Shown here: in pieces, positions 44,666-53,445 of the stretch
Numbering within the stretch: the first letter of the stretch is position 1
Layout of the letters: each line of letters starts with the position of its first letter
Origin: UBA2031 sp037189985
GTDB lineage: Bacteria > Pseudomonadota > Gammaproteobacteria > Pseudomonadales > Moraxellaceae
Assembly: GCA_037189985.1 (NCBI GenBank)
Contig: JBBCJX010000006.1
Location: forward strand, 124,001-188,000
DNA length: 64,000 nucleotides
Direction: 5' to 3'
Notes under the pieces: model-generated
Databases searched by the model: none
What the model saw: the letters and a program-made list of their open reading frames with translations, nothing else
What the model was told of the DNA's origin: nothing
Translations under genes and position numbers: made by a program

Positions 44666-44984
44666 GGCAGGGCCTTCAAATATGCACTTTGCATCAAGAC
44701 AGTCAGCCTGGTCCGATGTCATCCGGCCAGGCTCACGGCGAAGAGGCTGAAGGTCAGCCCGGGAGTCCTCCCTTCAGCAGAGGACCTTGTCATTATCATT
44801 GGCAGCCGTCCCGGACTGCAGGAAGCATGCCTCTTTGAACGGCGGCCATACCAGCTGCTCAAAAAACATCCGCGAATTGTAGCGGAAGCAGGCCCGGGCT
44901 CGACAACACCCGTCACAGTTTTATACCTGCCGCTTTCTCGTCGACCATGGCCGCCCCCTGCCTTCTCGCATACACTGCCCCTCC
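44666..44984. other. 319-base divergent region, no gene seen
   Basis: The region separates waaA (minus) from the FAD oxidoreductase (plus). Reading frames across it are antisense or frame-shifted extensions without family similarity. TATACC-like and CATACACT-like stretches near 44922-44973 could serve the plus-strand genes, but no confident promoter was found. Confidence 0.4.
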
Positions 44985-46181
44985 ATGCGCACCATCAAAA
45001 CCGACATCGTGATATTCGGGGGCGGCATAGCCGGCCTCTGGTTGCTAAACCGCCTGCGAAACGCAGGTTACAGCGTATTGCTGCTGGAGCAGGACCGCTT
45101 GGGCGGCCGCGAAAGCCTCAATGCCAATGGCATCATCCATGGCGGCCTCAAGTTCGGCCTTTCCGCCATGCTGCGGGACATCGAAGACCTGGATGACATG
45201 CCGGCTCTCTGGCGTAACTGCCTTGCAGGTCAGGGGGACATCAACCTCAGTGGCGTCAAGGTGCTGGCAGAGCACCAGTACATCTGGTCAGAGGCTAATC
45301 TCGCCGCACGCGCCACCACGTTTTTTGCATCGAAACTGATTACCGGACAGGTTGAAGCAGCAGAAGGTGACACACGGCCAGACATCCTTCAGGACAACGC
45401 TTTTGCGGGCAGTGTTTACCGCTTGTCCGACCTTGTTATCGACATGCCCTCCCTCATCCAGAAACTGGCGGCAGCCCACAAGAACTGCATTTACAAGATC
45501 GGCCCCCAGAATTGCCATCTGGAAACAGATGATCGCCACAACACCACAGCAGTTTTCATCACGGCTGCCGGCATCGAGCCCATGCGCATCCATCCCGAGC
45601 GCGTGATCCTGGCCGGAGGCCAGGGCAACGCAGCCCTGCTGGAAGATATCGGATTGCGCGAGCCGGAAATGGAAAGGCGTACCGTCCACATGACGATGCT
45701 CAAGCGCCCCCAGCTACCTTCTTTTTATGCCCATTGTCTTGGCTCTAGTCGTAATCCCCGTATCACCATCACAACACACCCGACCCGCGATGGCGAAAAA
45801 ATCTGGTATGTCGGTGGCGAGCTGGCAGATGAAGGCGCCTTGCGTGACGAGCGGCTGCAGATAGAGAAAGCGCAACGCGAACTCAAGGAACTGCTGCCAT
45901 GGGTTGACCTGCGTGGCGCACGTTACAAGACCGTGAAGCTTGACCGCATTCTTCCGGCCGGAGATCACATGTTCCGCCCGGATCGCGCTTTCCTGGAAAA
46001 AAATGGCAACAACATCGTGGCCTGGCCCTGCAAGCTGACACTCGCTCCCAATCTTGGGCGCCAGATGCTGGCACTGCTCCAGAAAGAAAACCTGCAACCA
46101 CAACACCCTCAACCAGAAGAAGCCCTGCCATTGCTGTATCCGGAAATCGGGCAGCCTGTGTGGGAATCCCTGTTTACCTGA
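44985..46181 (+). CDS. FAD-dependent oxidoreductase (DAO/glycerol-3-phosphate dehydrogenase type)
   Basis: This 398-residue protein has an N-terminal FAD-binding motif FGGGIAGLWLLNRL with an acidic end to the second strand (LLLEQD) and HGG in IIHGGLKFG, as in DAO-family enzymes. The substrate is unknown. A gene of this kind lies near waaA in Pseudomonas too. One base separates its stop from the acyltransferase start, so it probably belongs to the envelope operon that follows. A role in lipid or LPS metabolism is inference from place only. Confidence 0.8.
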   Translation: MRTIKTDIVIFGGGIAGLWLLNRLRNAGYSVLLLEQDRLGGRESLNANGIIHGGLKFGLSAMLRDIEDLDDMPALWRNCLAGQGDINLSGVKVLAEHQYIWSEANLAARATTFFASKLITGQVEAAEGDTRPDILQDNAFAGSVYRLSDLVIDMPSLIQKLAAAHKNCIYKIGPQNCHLETDDRHNTTAVFITAAGIEPMRIHPERVILAGGQGNAALLEDIGLREPEMERRTVHMTMLKRPQLPSFYAHCLGSSRNPRITITTHPTRDGEKIWYVGGELADEGALRDERLQIEKAQRELKELLPWVDLRGARYKTVKLDRILPAGDHMFRPDRAFLEKNGNNIVAWPCKLTLAPNLGRQMLALLQKENLQPQHPQPEEALPLLYPEIGQPVWESLFT

Positions 46182-46182
46182 C

Positions 46183-47154
46183 ATGTCAGACACCACATTC
46201 GACAAAACCTTGCTGGCACCCCGCCACTGGGCCTCATGGGCAGGCATTGCCTGCATGTGGCTGCTGGCACAACTGCCCTGGTTCATCCAGCGCTGGCTGG
46301 GAGCCGCCATCGGCTGGCTGGTCTACAAGCTCCTGCACCAGCGCCGGGATGACACACGCATCAACCTGCGCCTCTGCTTTCCCGAAAAAACCGAGGATGA
46401 ACGCGAAGCCATGGTGCGTGACGTATTCCACAATGCCGGTCTCGCCGTATTCGAAACCGTCAATGCCTGGTTCCGCTCACCCGAGTACTACCGCAACAAA
46501 ACCACATTCGAGGGGCTGGAGCATTTTCGCGCTGCCGAGGCACAAGGGCGAGGTGTGCTTCTGATCGGGGCTCACTACAGCACGCTGGACCTCAATGGCA
46601 CGCTGACGTCCATGCACATCAAGGTCGACATGGTCTATCGACCACAGAAAAATCCGGTTATCAACCATGTCATGACAACAGCACGCAGTGCGAATCAGGG
46701 CGACATCATCTCCCACAAAGACATGCGCCTGTTACTCCGTGCCTTCAAAGAAAAGCACAATGTCTGGTATGCCATTGACCAAGACTATGGCATCCAACAT
46801 GCTGTTTTTGCACCTTTCTTTGGATTCCCGGCCGCCACACTCAATACGGCCTCACGCTTTGCGCGCATCAACCAAGCCCCCGTACTGTTCCTGGGCGTAC
46901 AGCGCGAGGGCGATACAGAACGCTACCGGGTCGTTTTCACGCCCGCGCTGGAAAACTTTCCATCCGGCGACGACCTCGCCGACGCCACGCGCGTGAATGC
47001 CCAACTGGAAAAACTGATCCGGCTGGCTCCCACGCAATACATGTGGTTCCATCGCCGCTTCAAGACACAACCGCCGGGACAGAAGCCGCCCTATCCGCCC
47101 AAGCCCAAGGAGCTGCGGCGGCAGCGCGAAGCCGAGCGCCGGGCCGCCTCATGA
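46183..47154 (+). CDS. lysophospholipid/lipid A late acyltransferase (LpxL/HtrB family)
   Basis: This protein of 323 residues has an N-terminal hydrophobic segment (about residues 19-35) and the catalytic HX4D motif GAHYSTLD with His131 and Asp136. The family adds secondary acyl chains to Kdo-lipid A at the inner membrane. Whether it adds laurate, myristate or another chain cannot be told. The start MSDTTFDK was taken one base after the FAD gene stop; the longer frame lies inside that gene. The C-terminus is very basic and Pro-rich. It overlaps the next glycosyltransferase by ATGA. Confidence 0.87.
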   Translation: MSDTTFDKTLLAPRHWASWAGIACMWLLAQLPWFIQRWLGAAIGWLVYKLLHQRRDDTRINLRLCFPEKTEDEREAMVRDVFHNAGLAVFETVNAWFRSPEYYRNKTTFEGLEHFRAAEAQGRGVLLIGAHYSTLDLNGTLTSMHIKVDMVYRPQKNPVINHVMTTARSANQGDIISHKDMRLLLRAFKEKHNVWYAIDQDYGIQHAVFAPFFGFPAATLNTASRFARINQAPVLFLGVQREGDTERYRVVFTPALENFPSGDDLADATRVNAQLEKLIRLAPTQYMWFHRRFKTQPPGQKPPYPPKPKELRRQREAERRAAS

Positions 47155-48317
47155 AAAAACTCACCGTGCTGCAAACCCTACCAGCACTGGAGGCCGGTGG
47201 TGTTGAACGCTGCACGCTGGAAACGGCGCGTGCCCTGGTAGCCGCCGGCCACCACTCCATCGTCATTTCTAGTGGCGGCCGTCTTGTGGAGCAGCTCCTT
47301 GCCGAAGGCAGCGAACACATTCTCATGCCAGTCAAGCGCAAATCCCTGTTGTCGCTGTTACAGGTTCGACCTTTCCGGCAACAGCTGCAGGCGCTGCAGC
47401 CGGACATCCTGCATGCGCGTTCGCGGGTCCCGGCCTGGCTGGCCTGGCTGGCCTGGCGCAAACTGCCCTCCGGCAATCGCCCGCATTTCGTCACGACCGT
47501 GCACGGACTGCATTCGGTCAGTCCCTATAGTGCCATCATGGTGAAAGGGGAAAAGGTGATTGCCGGCTCAAATACCGTACGCCGCTACATCACCGGGAAT
47601 TACCCTCAATGCCCGCCGGAGTGCGTACGCCTGATTCCCGAAGGCGTGGACCCGGCCGAGTTTCCCTACGGCTACCAGCCTACGCCGGCATGGCTGGCGC
47701 AATGGCGACAGGACTTCCCAGAACTGTCAGGCAAGACGGTACTGGCCCTGCCTGGGCGCCTGACCCGCCTCAAAGGCCATGCCACCTTCATCCGGTTGAT
47801 TGCCGCACTGCTCGAACAGTACCCCGAGGTGCACGGACTGATCGTGGGCGGAGCCGAAGCCGGCAAAGAAGACTATCAACACGAACTGGTCCGTCTCGTG
47901 GCCGATACCGGCCTTGCAGGCAATATCAGCTTCACCGGGCATCGCAGCGACATTCGCGAGGTCATGAGCCAGTGCGACCTTGTGTTCTCCCTGTCCACCA
48001 AGCCTGAAACCTTCGGACGCACCGTGCTGGAAGCCATCAGGCTAGGCAAGCCTGTCATGGGCTGGGATGTCGGTGGCGTGGGTGAAATCCTCGCCGCCTG
48101 TTATCCCGGGGGACGCATCTCGCCGGAAGGCGATGAAAAGCACCTGCTCGCCATCGCGCAGCAATGGCTGGGCACGCGCGACCGGCCGCCCCCCAGCACG
48201 CACTTCCTGCTTTCGACCATGTGCGACCAGACCCTTGGGCTTTATGCCGAACTGGCCGGAGCCGCGCATACGACCCCTTCATCAGCAACATCAGAATCAA
48301 CAGGGAGCACGCCATGA
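47151..48317 (+). CDS. glycosyltransferase family 4 protein (1)
   Basis: This protein of 388 residues has a GT-B fold: the N-terminal acceptor half begins KKLTVLQTLPALEAGGVERC, and the donor half has LPGRLTRLKGH and the EX7E-like KPETFGRTVLEAI. It is a retaining transferase, probably for core oligosaccharide or another surface glycan. The sugar cannot be predicted. Its start overlaps the acyltransferase stop (ATGA) and its stop overlaps the next GT4 in the same way. The in-frame extension upstream lies inside the acyltransferase and was rejected. Confidence 0.87.
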   Translation: MKKLTVLQTLPALEAGGVERCTLETARALVAAGHHSIVISSGGRLVEQLLAEGSEHILMPVKRKSLLSLLQVRPFRQQLQALQPDILHARSRVPAWLAWLAWRKLPSGNRPHFVTTVHGLHSVSPYSAIMVKGEKVIAGSNTVRRYITGNYPQCPPECVRLIPEGVDPAEFPYGYQPTPAWLAQWRQDFPELSGKTVLALPGRLTRLKGHATFIRLIAALLEQYPEVHGLIVGGAEAGKEDYQHELVRLVADTGLAGNISFTGHRSDIREVMSQCDLVFSLSTKPETFGRTVLEAIRLGKPVMGWDVGGVGEILAACYPGGRISPEGDEKHLLAIAQQWLGTRDRPPPSTHFLLSTMCDQTLGLYAELAGAAHTTPSSATSESTGSTP

Positions 48318-49360
48318 GCGACCGCCTGCGCATCGTACAGATACTAGGCACGCCCGAAGGCCGCCAGGGCGGACTGGAGCGACACACGCTGGACCTCTGT
48401 GGGGAACTGGCAAAACGTCATGAAGTCCACCTTATCGCCGACCCCGGTTTCCTGCCCCAGAAGCCGGAGGATGTACATTTCCACCCGGTCGACTTCCGCC
48501 AGAGCCGCTGGAATCCGCGGCTCTACCTGCAGATATTCAGGCTGGTCCGCCAGTTGCAGCCTGATCTCGTGCATGCACAAGCCGGCAAGGCCGCTGCCAT
48601 CTGGAGCAATTTGCGTTGGCTGTTTCCCGGCCTACCCTCGCTGGGCAGCCAGCATCTCGACCACAACACCAAGCCTTACCGCCGCCTCGACCACATGATC
48701 ACGGTCAGCAGCTTTCTGGCCACCCGCCATCCCGCAGGCTTCGCCACGCCCGTCCACAACGGCCTGCGCCTTCCCGAAATGCTGAGCGCCGAAGAGCGCC
48801 AGCAACTCCACAAGGAACTGCTGGGCAACCATGAAGGGCCTTTGCTGGTAACCGTCGGACGACTGGATGCGCAAAAGGGCTATGACGTCCTGCTCAAGGC
48901 CATGCCCGGTATCCCGGGCCATTTGCTGATTGTCGGCGAAGGCAATGATCGAGCGCTGCTAGAAGGCCTGATCCGGGACCTGAGGCTCTCGGACAAGGTC
49001 ACGCTGCTGGGCTGGCGCCAGGACATTCCGCGCCTGCTCCAAGTTGCCGATCTTTGTGTCATCTCCTCGCGCAGCGAGGGCTTCCCGCTGGTCATGATAG
49101 AGGCCCTGCATGCAGGTGCCCCCATCGTCTCCACCGATGTCAGCGGTGTCCGCGAAATCGTGCCACCCGACCTGCTCGTGCCAGTGGAGGATGTGGCGGC
49201 CCTGCATGAAAAACTGGCCATGGCCGTCACTCGCCTGCCGGAACTGCTGGAGCGCTTCCAGCCGATTTTCGCGCACGCACGCAGCGAGCTGACCCTAGCC
49301 GGCATGACCCGGAACACCGAGGCCGTCTACCGGAAACTGCTGGCACGACCCGCTCCGTGA
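48314..49360 (+). CDS. glycosyltransferase family 4 protein (2)
   Basis: This GT-B glycosyltransferase of 348 residues starts MSDRLRIVQILGTPEGRQGG, with a GGGAG ribosome-binding site. The donor domain shows TVGRLDAQKGYDVLL and the EX7E motif SEGFPLVMIEAL. It is distinct from the preceding GT4 and probably adds the next sugar of the same glycan. The 93 bases after it hold a hairpin with a stem of 7 bp and then a few more pairs (49367-49396), followed by gmd. Confidence 0.86.
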   Translation: MSDRLRIVQILGTPEGRQGGLERHTLDLCGELAKRHEVHLIADPGFLPQKPEDVHFHPVDFRQSRWNPRLYLQIFRLVRQLQPDLVHAQAGKAAAIWSNLRWLFPGLPSLGSQHLDHNTKPYRRLDHMITVSSFLATRHPAGFATPVHNGLRLPEMLSAEERQQLHKELLGNHEGPLLVTVGRLDAQKGYDVLLKAMPGIPGHLLIVGEGNDRALLEGLIRDLRLSDKVTLLGWRQDIPRLLQVADLCVISSRSEGFPLVMIEALHAGAPIVSTDVSGVREIVPPDLLVPVEDVAALHEKLAMAVTRLPELLERFQPIFAHARSELTLAGMTRNTEAVYRKLLARPAP

Positions 49361-49366
49361 GACCGA

Positions 49367-49396
49367 GGCCAGACACATGAGAAACTGTATCTGGCC
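49367..49396 (+). terminator. hairpin between the GT4 gene and gmd
   Basis: GGCCAGA / TCTGGCC with an ACA/TGT extension across one mismatch. No T run follows; it may attenuate or punctuate the transcript before gmd. Confidence 0.35.
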
Positions 49397-49453
49397 CCTA
49401 AAGCTTGGCATCATTGCCCCCTGATTTTCAGCAAATAAAAGACTGGATAACCC

Positions 49454-50572
49454 ATGAAAAAGGCGCTTATCACCGGCATCACGGGGCAAGACGGCTCCTA
49501 CCTGGCCGAGCTCCTGCTGGAAAAGGGCTACGAAGTGCACGGCATCAAGCGCCGTGCCTCCCTGTTCAACACCGAGCGCATCGACCATCTCTACCAGGAC
49601 CCGCATGTAGACAACCGCAAGCTGGTCCTGCACTACGGCGATCTTTCCGATTCCTCCAACCTGACGCGCATCCTGCAGGAAGTGCAGCCGGACGAGGTCT
49701 ACAACCTGGGCGCGCAGTCGCATGTGGCCGTGTCCTTCGAATCACCGGAATACACCGCCGACGTGGATGCCATGGGCACGCTGCGCCTGCTGGAAGCCAT
49801 ACGCCTGCTGGGCCTGGAAAAGAAAACCCGCTTCTACCAGGCCTCCACCTCCGAGCTCTACGGCCTCGTGCAGGAAATCCCGCAGAAGGAAACCACGCCT
49901 TTCTATCCGCGCAGCCCCTATGCCGTGGCCAAGCTCTACGCCTACTGGATCACCGTGAACTACCGCGAGTCCTACGGCATGTATGCCTGCAACGGCATCC
50001 TCTTCAATCACGAATCACCGCGCCGCGGCGAAACCTTCGTGACGCGCAAGATCACGCGCGGCCTCGCCAATATTGCCCAAGGCCTGGATAAGTGCCTGTA
50101 CATGGGCAATATGGATGCGCTTCGCGACTGGGGCCATGCCAAGGACTATGTGCGCATGCAGTGGATGATGCTGCAGCAGGACAAGCCCGAAGATTTCGTC
50201 ATCGCCACCGGCGTGCAGTACTCGGTGCGCGACTTCATACGCAAGAGCGCGGCCGAGCTGGGCGTGAGCCTGGAATTCCGCGGCCAGGGCGTGGATGAAG
50301 CGGCCGTGGTCACCGCCGTCGCCGGCGACAAGGCACCGGCGCTGAAGGCCGGCGATGTCATCGTGAAAGTGGACGCCCGCTATTTCCGCCCCGCCGAAGT
50401 GGAAACCCTGCTGGGCGATCCCGCCAAGGCCAAGGAAAAACTCGGCTGGGTGCCGGAAATCACCCTGGATGAAATGGTGCGTGAAATGGTGGCGCACGAT
50501 CTGGAAAAAGCCCGCCGCCACGCCCTGCTGAAAACCCACGGCTACGATGTGGCCGTGAGCCGCGAGAACTGA
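49454..50572 (+). CDS. gmd: GDP-mannose 4,6-dehydratase
   Basis: This 372-residue short-chain dehydratase makes GDP-4-keto-6-deoxymannose from GDP-mannose. It has the NADP motif GITGQDGSYLAELLL, the family mark RRASLFNTERIDHLY and the catalytic Thr132, Glu134, Tyr156 and Lys160 (STSELYG, YAVAK). It is of the longer E. coli type rather than the shorter Pseudomonas RmlD-linked type. fcl follows after 5 bases and manC overlaps fcl, forming a complete route from mannose phosphate to GDP-L-fucose. Confidence 0.95.
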   Translation: MKKALITGITGQDGSYLAELLLEKGYEVHGIKRRASLFNTERIDHLYQDPHVDNRKLVLHYGDLSDSSNLTRILQEVQPDEVYNLGAQSHVAVSFESPEYTADVDAMGTLRLLEAIRLLGLEKKTRFYQASTSELYGLVQEIPQKETTPFYPRSPYAVAKLYAYWITVNYRESYGMYACNGILFNHESPRRGETFVTRKITRGLANIAQGLDKCLYMGNMDALRDWGHAKDYVRMQWMMLQQDKPEDFVIATGVQYSVRDFIRKSAAELGVSLEFRGQGVDEAAVVTAVAGDKAPALKAGDVIVKVDARYFRPAEVETLLGDPAKAKEKLGWVPEITLDEMVREMVAHDLEKARRHALLKTHGYDVAVSREN

Positions 50573-50577
50573 GCGCC

Positions 50578-51561
50578 ATGCCGCACGCCCCTCTGAACAC
50601 GCAGGCAAAATACTATGTGGCCGGCCATCGCGGCATGGTGGGCTCGGCCATCGTGCGCCAGCTGCAGGCGCAGGGCTGCCGCCACATCATCACGCGCACG
50701 CATGCCGAGCTGGATCTCACCCGCCAGCAGGCCGTGCAGGATTTCATGCAGGCCGAAAAGCCTGACGTGGTGATACTCGCCGCCGCCAAGGTGGGCGGCA
50801 TACACGCCAACAACAGCTACCCGGCCGAATTCATCTACGACAACCTGATGATGGAAGCCAACGTCATCCACCAGGCCTTCGCGGCCGGCGTGAAGAAACT
50901 GCTTTTCCTTGGCAGCTCCTGCATCTATCCGCGCCTGGCACCGCAGCCCATGCCGGAACACTGCCTGCTGACCGGCACGCTGGAAGCCACCAACGAGCCC
51001 TATGCCATCGCGAAAATCGCCGGCATCAAGCTCTGCGAATCCTATAACCGCCAGTACGGCACGGATTACCGCTCGGTGATGCCCACCAATCTCTACGGCA
51101 CCAACGACAATTTCCATCCCGAGAACAGCCATGTGCTGCCCGCGCTGATGCGCCGCTTCCACGAAGCCGCACAAAACGGCGCCGACGTGGTGACGATATG
51201 GGGTACGGGCACGCCCATGCGCGAATTCCTGCATGTGGACGACATGGCCGCCGCCTCGCTCTTCGTGCTGGGCCTGGATGCAAAGACCTATACGGAAAAC
51301 ACCGAGCCCATGCTCTCGCACATCAATGTCGGCACCGGCAGCGACGTGACCATACGCGAGCTGGCCGGGAAAATTGCTGCCGTTACCGGTTTCAAGGGCC
51401 GCATCGAATTCGACACCAGCAAGCCCGACGGCACGCCACGCAAGCTCATGGACGTGTCACGCCTGGCGCGCATGGGCTGGACCGCCACGATTCCACTTGA
51501 AGAGGGCCTGCGCAGCACCTATGCCTGGTTCCTCGAACACGGCAAGGACATGCGCCAATGA
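50578..51561 (+). CDS. fcl: GDP-L-fucose synthase
   Basis: This 327-residue epimerase/reductase has the NADPH loop GHRGMVGSAIVR at 17-28, the GSSCIYP serine region (112-118) and catalytic Tyr142 and Lys146 (PYAIAK). It turns GDP-4-keto-6-deoxymannose into GDP-L-fucose in two steps. Its stop overlaps the manC start (ATGA). The cassette gmd-fcl-manC-DUF6165 is codirectional and ends at a strong terminator. Confidence 0.95.
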   Translation: MPHAPLNTQAKYYVAGHRGMVGSAIVRQLQAQGCRHIITRTHAELDLTRQQAVQDFMQAEKPDVVILAAAKVGGIHANNSYPAEFIYDNLMMEANVIHQAFAAGVKKLLFLGSSCIYPRLAPQPMPEHCLLTGTLEATNEPYAIAKIAGIKLCESYNRQYGTDYRSVMPTNLYGTNDNFHPENSHVLPALMRRFHEAAQNGADVVTIWGTGTPMREFLHVDDMAAASLFVLGLDAKTYTENTEPMLSHINVGTGSDVTIRELAGKIAAVTGFKGRIEFDTSKPDGTPRKLMDVSRLARMGWTATIPLEEGLRSTYAWFLEHGKDMRQ

Positions 51562-52979
51562 GCATTCTTCCCGTCATCATGGCCGGCGGTTCCGGCACCC
51601 GCCTGTGGCCGCTGTCGCGCGAGCTGCATCCCAAGCAGTTCCTCACCCTGCCGGGGCAGACGCAGTCCATGCTGCAGACCACCGTGGCCCGCCTCAAGGG
51701 CCTCAGCGATGCCAATCCGCTGGTGATCAGCAATGAAGCGCACCGTTTCATCGCTGCAGAACAGCTGCGCCGCATGAACAGGCTCAAGGGCAACATCCTG
51801 CTCGAACCGGTGGGCCGCAACACGGCACCCGCCATCGCGCTGGCCGCGCTGACGGCAACGCGCGAGGGTGCCGATCCGGTGCTGCTGGTGCTGGCGGCCG
51901 ATCACGTGATCAACGACACCGCCGCCTTCCAGGCCGTGGTGAAAAAAGCGCTGCCGCTGGCCGAGGCCGGCCGTCTTGTGACCTTCGGCATCGTGCCCAC
52001 CGCGCCGGAAACCGGCTATGGCTATATCCGTCGCGGCGAGACGCTGGCGGATGGCGCTTATGCCGTCGCCGCCTTCGTGGAAAAACCCGATCTCGCCACG
52101 GCGGAAAAATACCTGGCCTCGGGCGAGTACGACTGGAACAGCGGCATGTTCCTCTTCCGCGCCAGCGCCTACCTGAAAGAACTGCAGGCCCACCGCCCCG
52201 ACATCCTCGATGCCTGCCGCAAGGCGCTCGCCACCACGCAGAACGATCTCGACTTCGTGCGCGTGGATGCCGACGCCTTTGCCGCCTGCCCTTCCGACTC
52301 CATCGACTATGCCGTGATGGAAAAGACCGCACAGGCTGCCGTGGTCCCCATGGCCGCCGGCTGGAGCGATGTCGGTGCCTTTTCCTCGCTCTGGGAAATC
52401 AGCACCAAGGACGAAAACGGCAATGCCTTCAACGGCGATGTCTTCGCCATCGACACCCGCAACACCTTCGTCGACGCGGAAAATGCCCTGGTAGCCACCA
52501 TAGGCCTCAGCGACACCATCGTGGTGCAGACCAAGGATGCCGTGCTGGTGGCCGCGCGCGACCGTGTGCAGGACGTGAAGAAGATCGTGGAAAAACTCAA
52601 GGCCGAAGGCCGCGGCGAATACAAGCTGCACCGCCAGGTCTACCGCCCCTGGGGCCACTACGACTCCATCGATGCCGGCGGCCGCTACCAGGTCAAGCGC
52701 ATCAGCGTGAATCCGGGCGCCAAGCTTTCCGTGCAGATGCATCATCACCGCGCCGAGCACTGGGTGGTGGTCTCGGGCACGGCGCGTGTCACGCTGGACG
52801 GCGTGGAAAGGCTGCTGGCGGAAAACGAATCCATCTACCTGCCCATAGGCGCCGTGCACGCGCTGGAGAATCCGGGCAAGATCCCGCTGGAGCTGATCGA
52901 GGTGCAGGTGGGCGCCTATCTGGGCGAAGACGACATCGTGCGCTTTGAAGACCGCTACGGCCGCGCCGACAGCCAATGA
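51558..52979 (+). CDS. manC: mannose-1-phosphate guanylyltransferase / mannose-6-phosphate isomerase
   Basis: This 473-residue bifunctional enzyme has the nucleotidyltransferase motif GGSGTRLWPLSR at 10-21 and FVEKPD. The C-terminal cupin isomerase domain has MHHHRAEHWVVVSG. It supplies GDP-mannose to Gmd. The phosphomannomutase that would provide mannose 1-phosphate is not in the window and is presumably elsewhere (AlgC-like). Confidence 0.95.
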   Translation: MSILPVIMAGGSGTRLWPLSRELHPKQFLTLPGQTQSMLQTTVARLKGLSDANPLVISNEAHRFIAAEQLRRMNRLKGNILLEPVGRNTAPAIALAALTATREGADPVLLVLAADHVINDTAAFQAVVKKALPLAEAGRLVTFGIVPTAPETGYGYIRRGETLADGAYAVAAFVEKPDLATAEKYLASGEYDWNSGMFLFRASAYLKELQAHRPDILDACRKALATTQNDLDFVRVDADAFAACPSDSIDYAVMEKTAQAAVVPMAAGWSDVGAFSSLWEISTKDENGNAFNGDVFAIDTRNTFVDAENALVATIGLSDTIVVQTKDAVLVAARDRVQDVKKIVEKLKAEGRGEYKLHRQVYRPWGHYDSIDAGGRYQVKRISVNPGAKLSVQMHHHRAEHWVVVSGTARVTLDGVERLLAENESIYLPIGAVHALENPGKIPLELIEVQVGAYLGEDDIVRFEDRYGRADSQ

Positions 52980-52999
52980 CTGAAACGAGGTAAGAACCG

Positions 53000-53392
53000 A
53001 TGAGCACTCCCATCCTGATCGAAGTCGGCCCCGGCGAGCTGATCGACAAGATCACCATCCTGGAAATCAAGGTCGAGCGCATGACCGACGAAGCCAAGCT
53101 CAAGAATGTGCGCTACGAGCTGGACGTGCTGAGCAAGGCCCAGCGCGAAGGCATGCAGGACTCGGCCGAGCTGCGCCGCCTCTGGGCCGAGCTCAAGGCC
53201 ATCAACGAAGCCCTGTGGGTGATAGAGGACGACATCCGCGACTGCGAAGGCCAGAAGGATTTCGGACCGAAGTTCATCGAGCTGGCGCGCGCCGTTTACA
53301 TCACTAATGACAAGCGCGCCGCCGTGAAGAAGCAGATCAATGTGCTGACCGGCTCGGCCATCGTGGAAGAGAAGTCCTACAAGGAATTCTGA
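53000..53392 (+). CDS. DUF6165 family protein
   Basis: This 130-residue protein is rich in charged helices: IEVGPGELIDKITILEIKVE, RRLWAELKAINEALW and FIELARAVYITNDKRAAVKKQ. No membrane segment or known catalytic motif is seen. The family is often found among polysaccharide genes, which is why it is thought to take part in surface-glycan synthesis; its role is unknown. It is 20 bases after manC and is the last gene before a terminator. It is too acidic and helical for a sugar enzyme of known type. Confidence 0.75.
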   Translation: MSTPILIEVGPGELIDKITILEIKVERMTDEAKLKNVRYELDVLSKAQREGMQDSAELRRLWAELKAINEALWVIEDDIRDCEGQKDFGPKFIELARAVYITNDKRAAVKKQINVLTGSAIVEEKSYKEF

Positions 53393-53403
53393 GTCCGGCC
53401 CCG

Positions 53404-53437
53404 ATAAAAAAGCCCCGCATCAGCGGGGCTTTTTTAT
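53404..53437. terminator. bidirectional terminator after the GDP-fucose cassette
   Basis: A 15-bp perfect stem with the loop ATCA (core AAAAAAGCCCCGC / GCGGGGCTTTTTT) lies between the DUF6165 gene and the convergent GT9 gene. Confidence 0.93.
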
Positions 53438-53445
53438 TGAGCGCA

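Noticed and set aside
43289..45196. 635-codon plus-strand frame across waaA
   Set aside because: It covers waaA and rsmE in antisense and runs into the FAD gene; there is no ribosome-binding site or family similarity.
51519..52976. 485-codon minus-strand frame opposite manC
   Set aside because: It is a shadow of manC codon bias; no motif.
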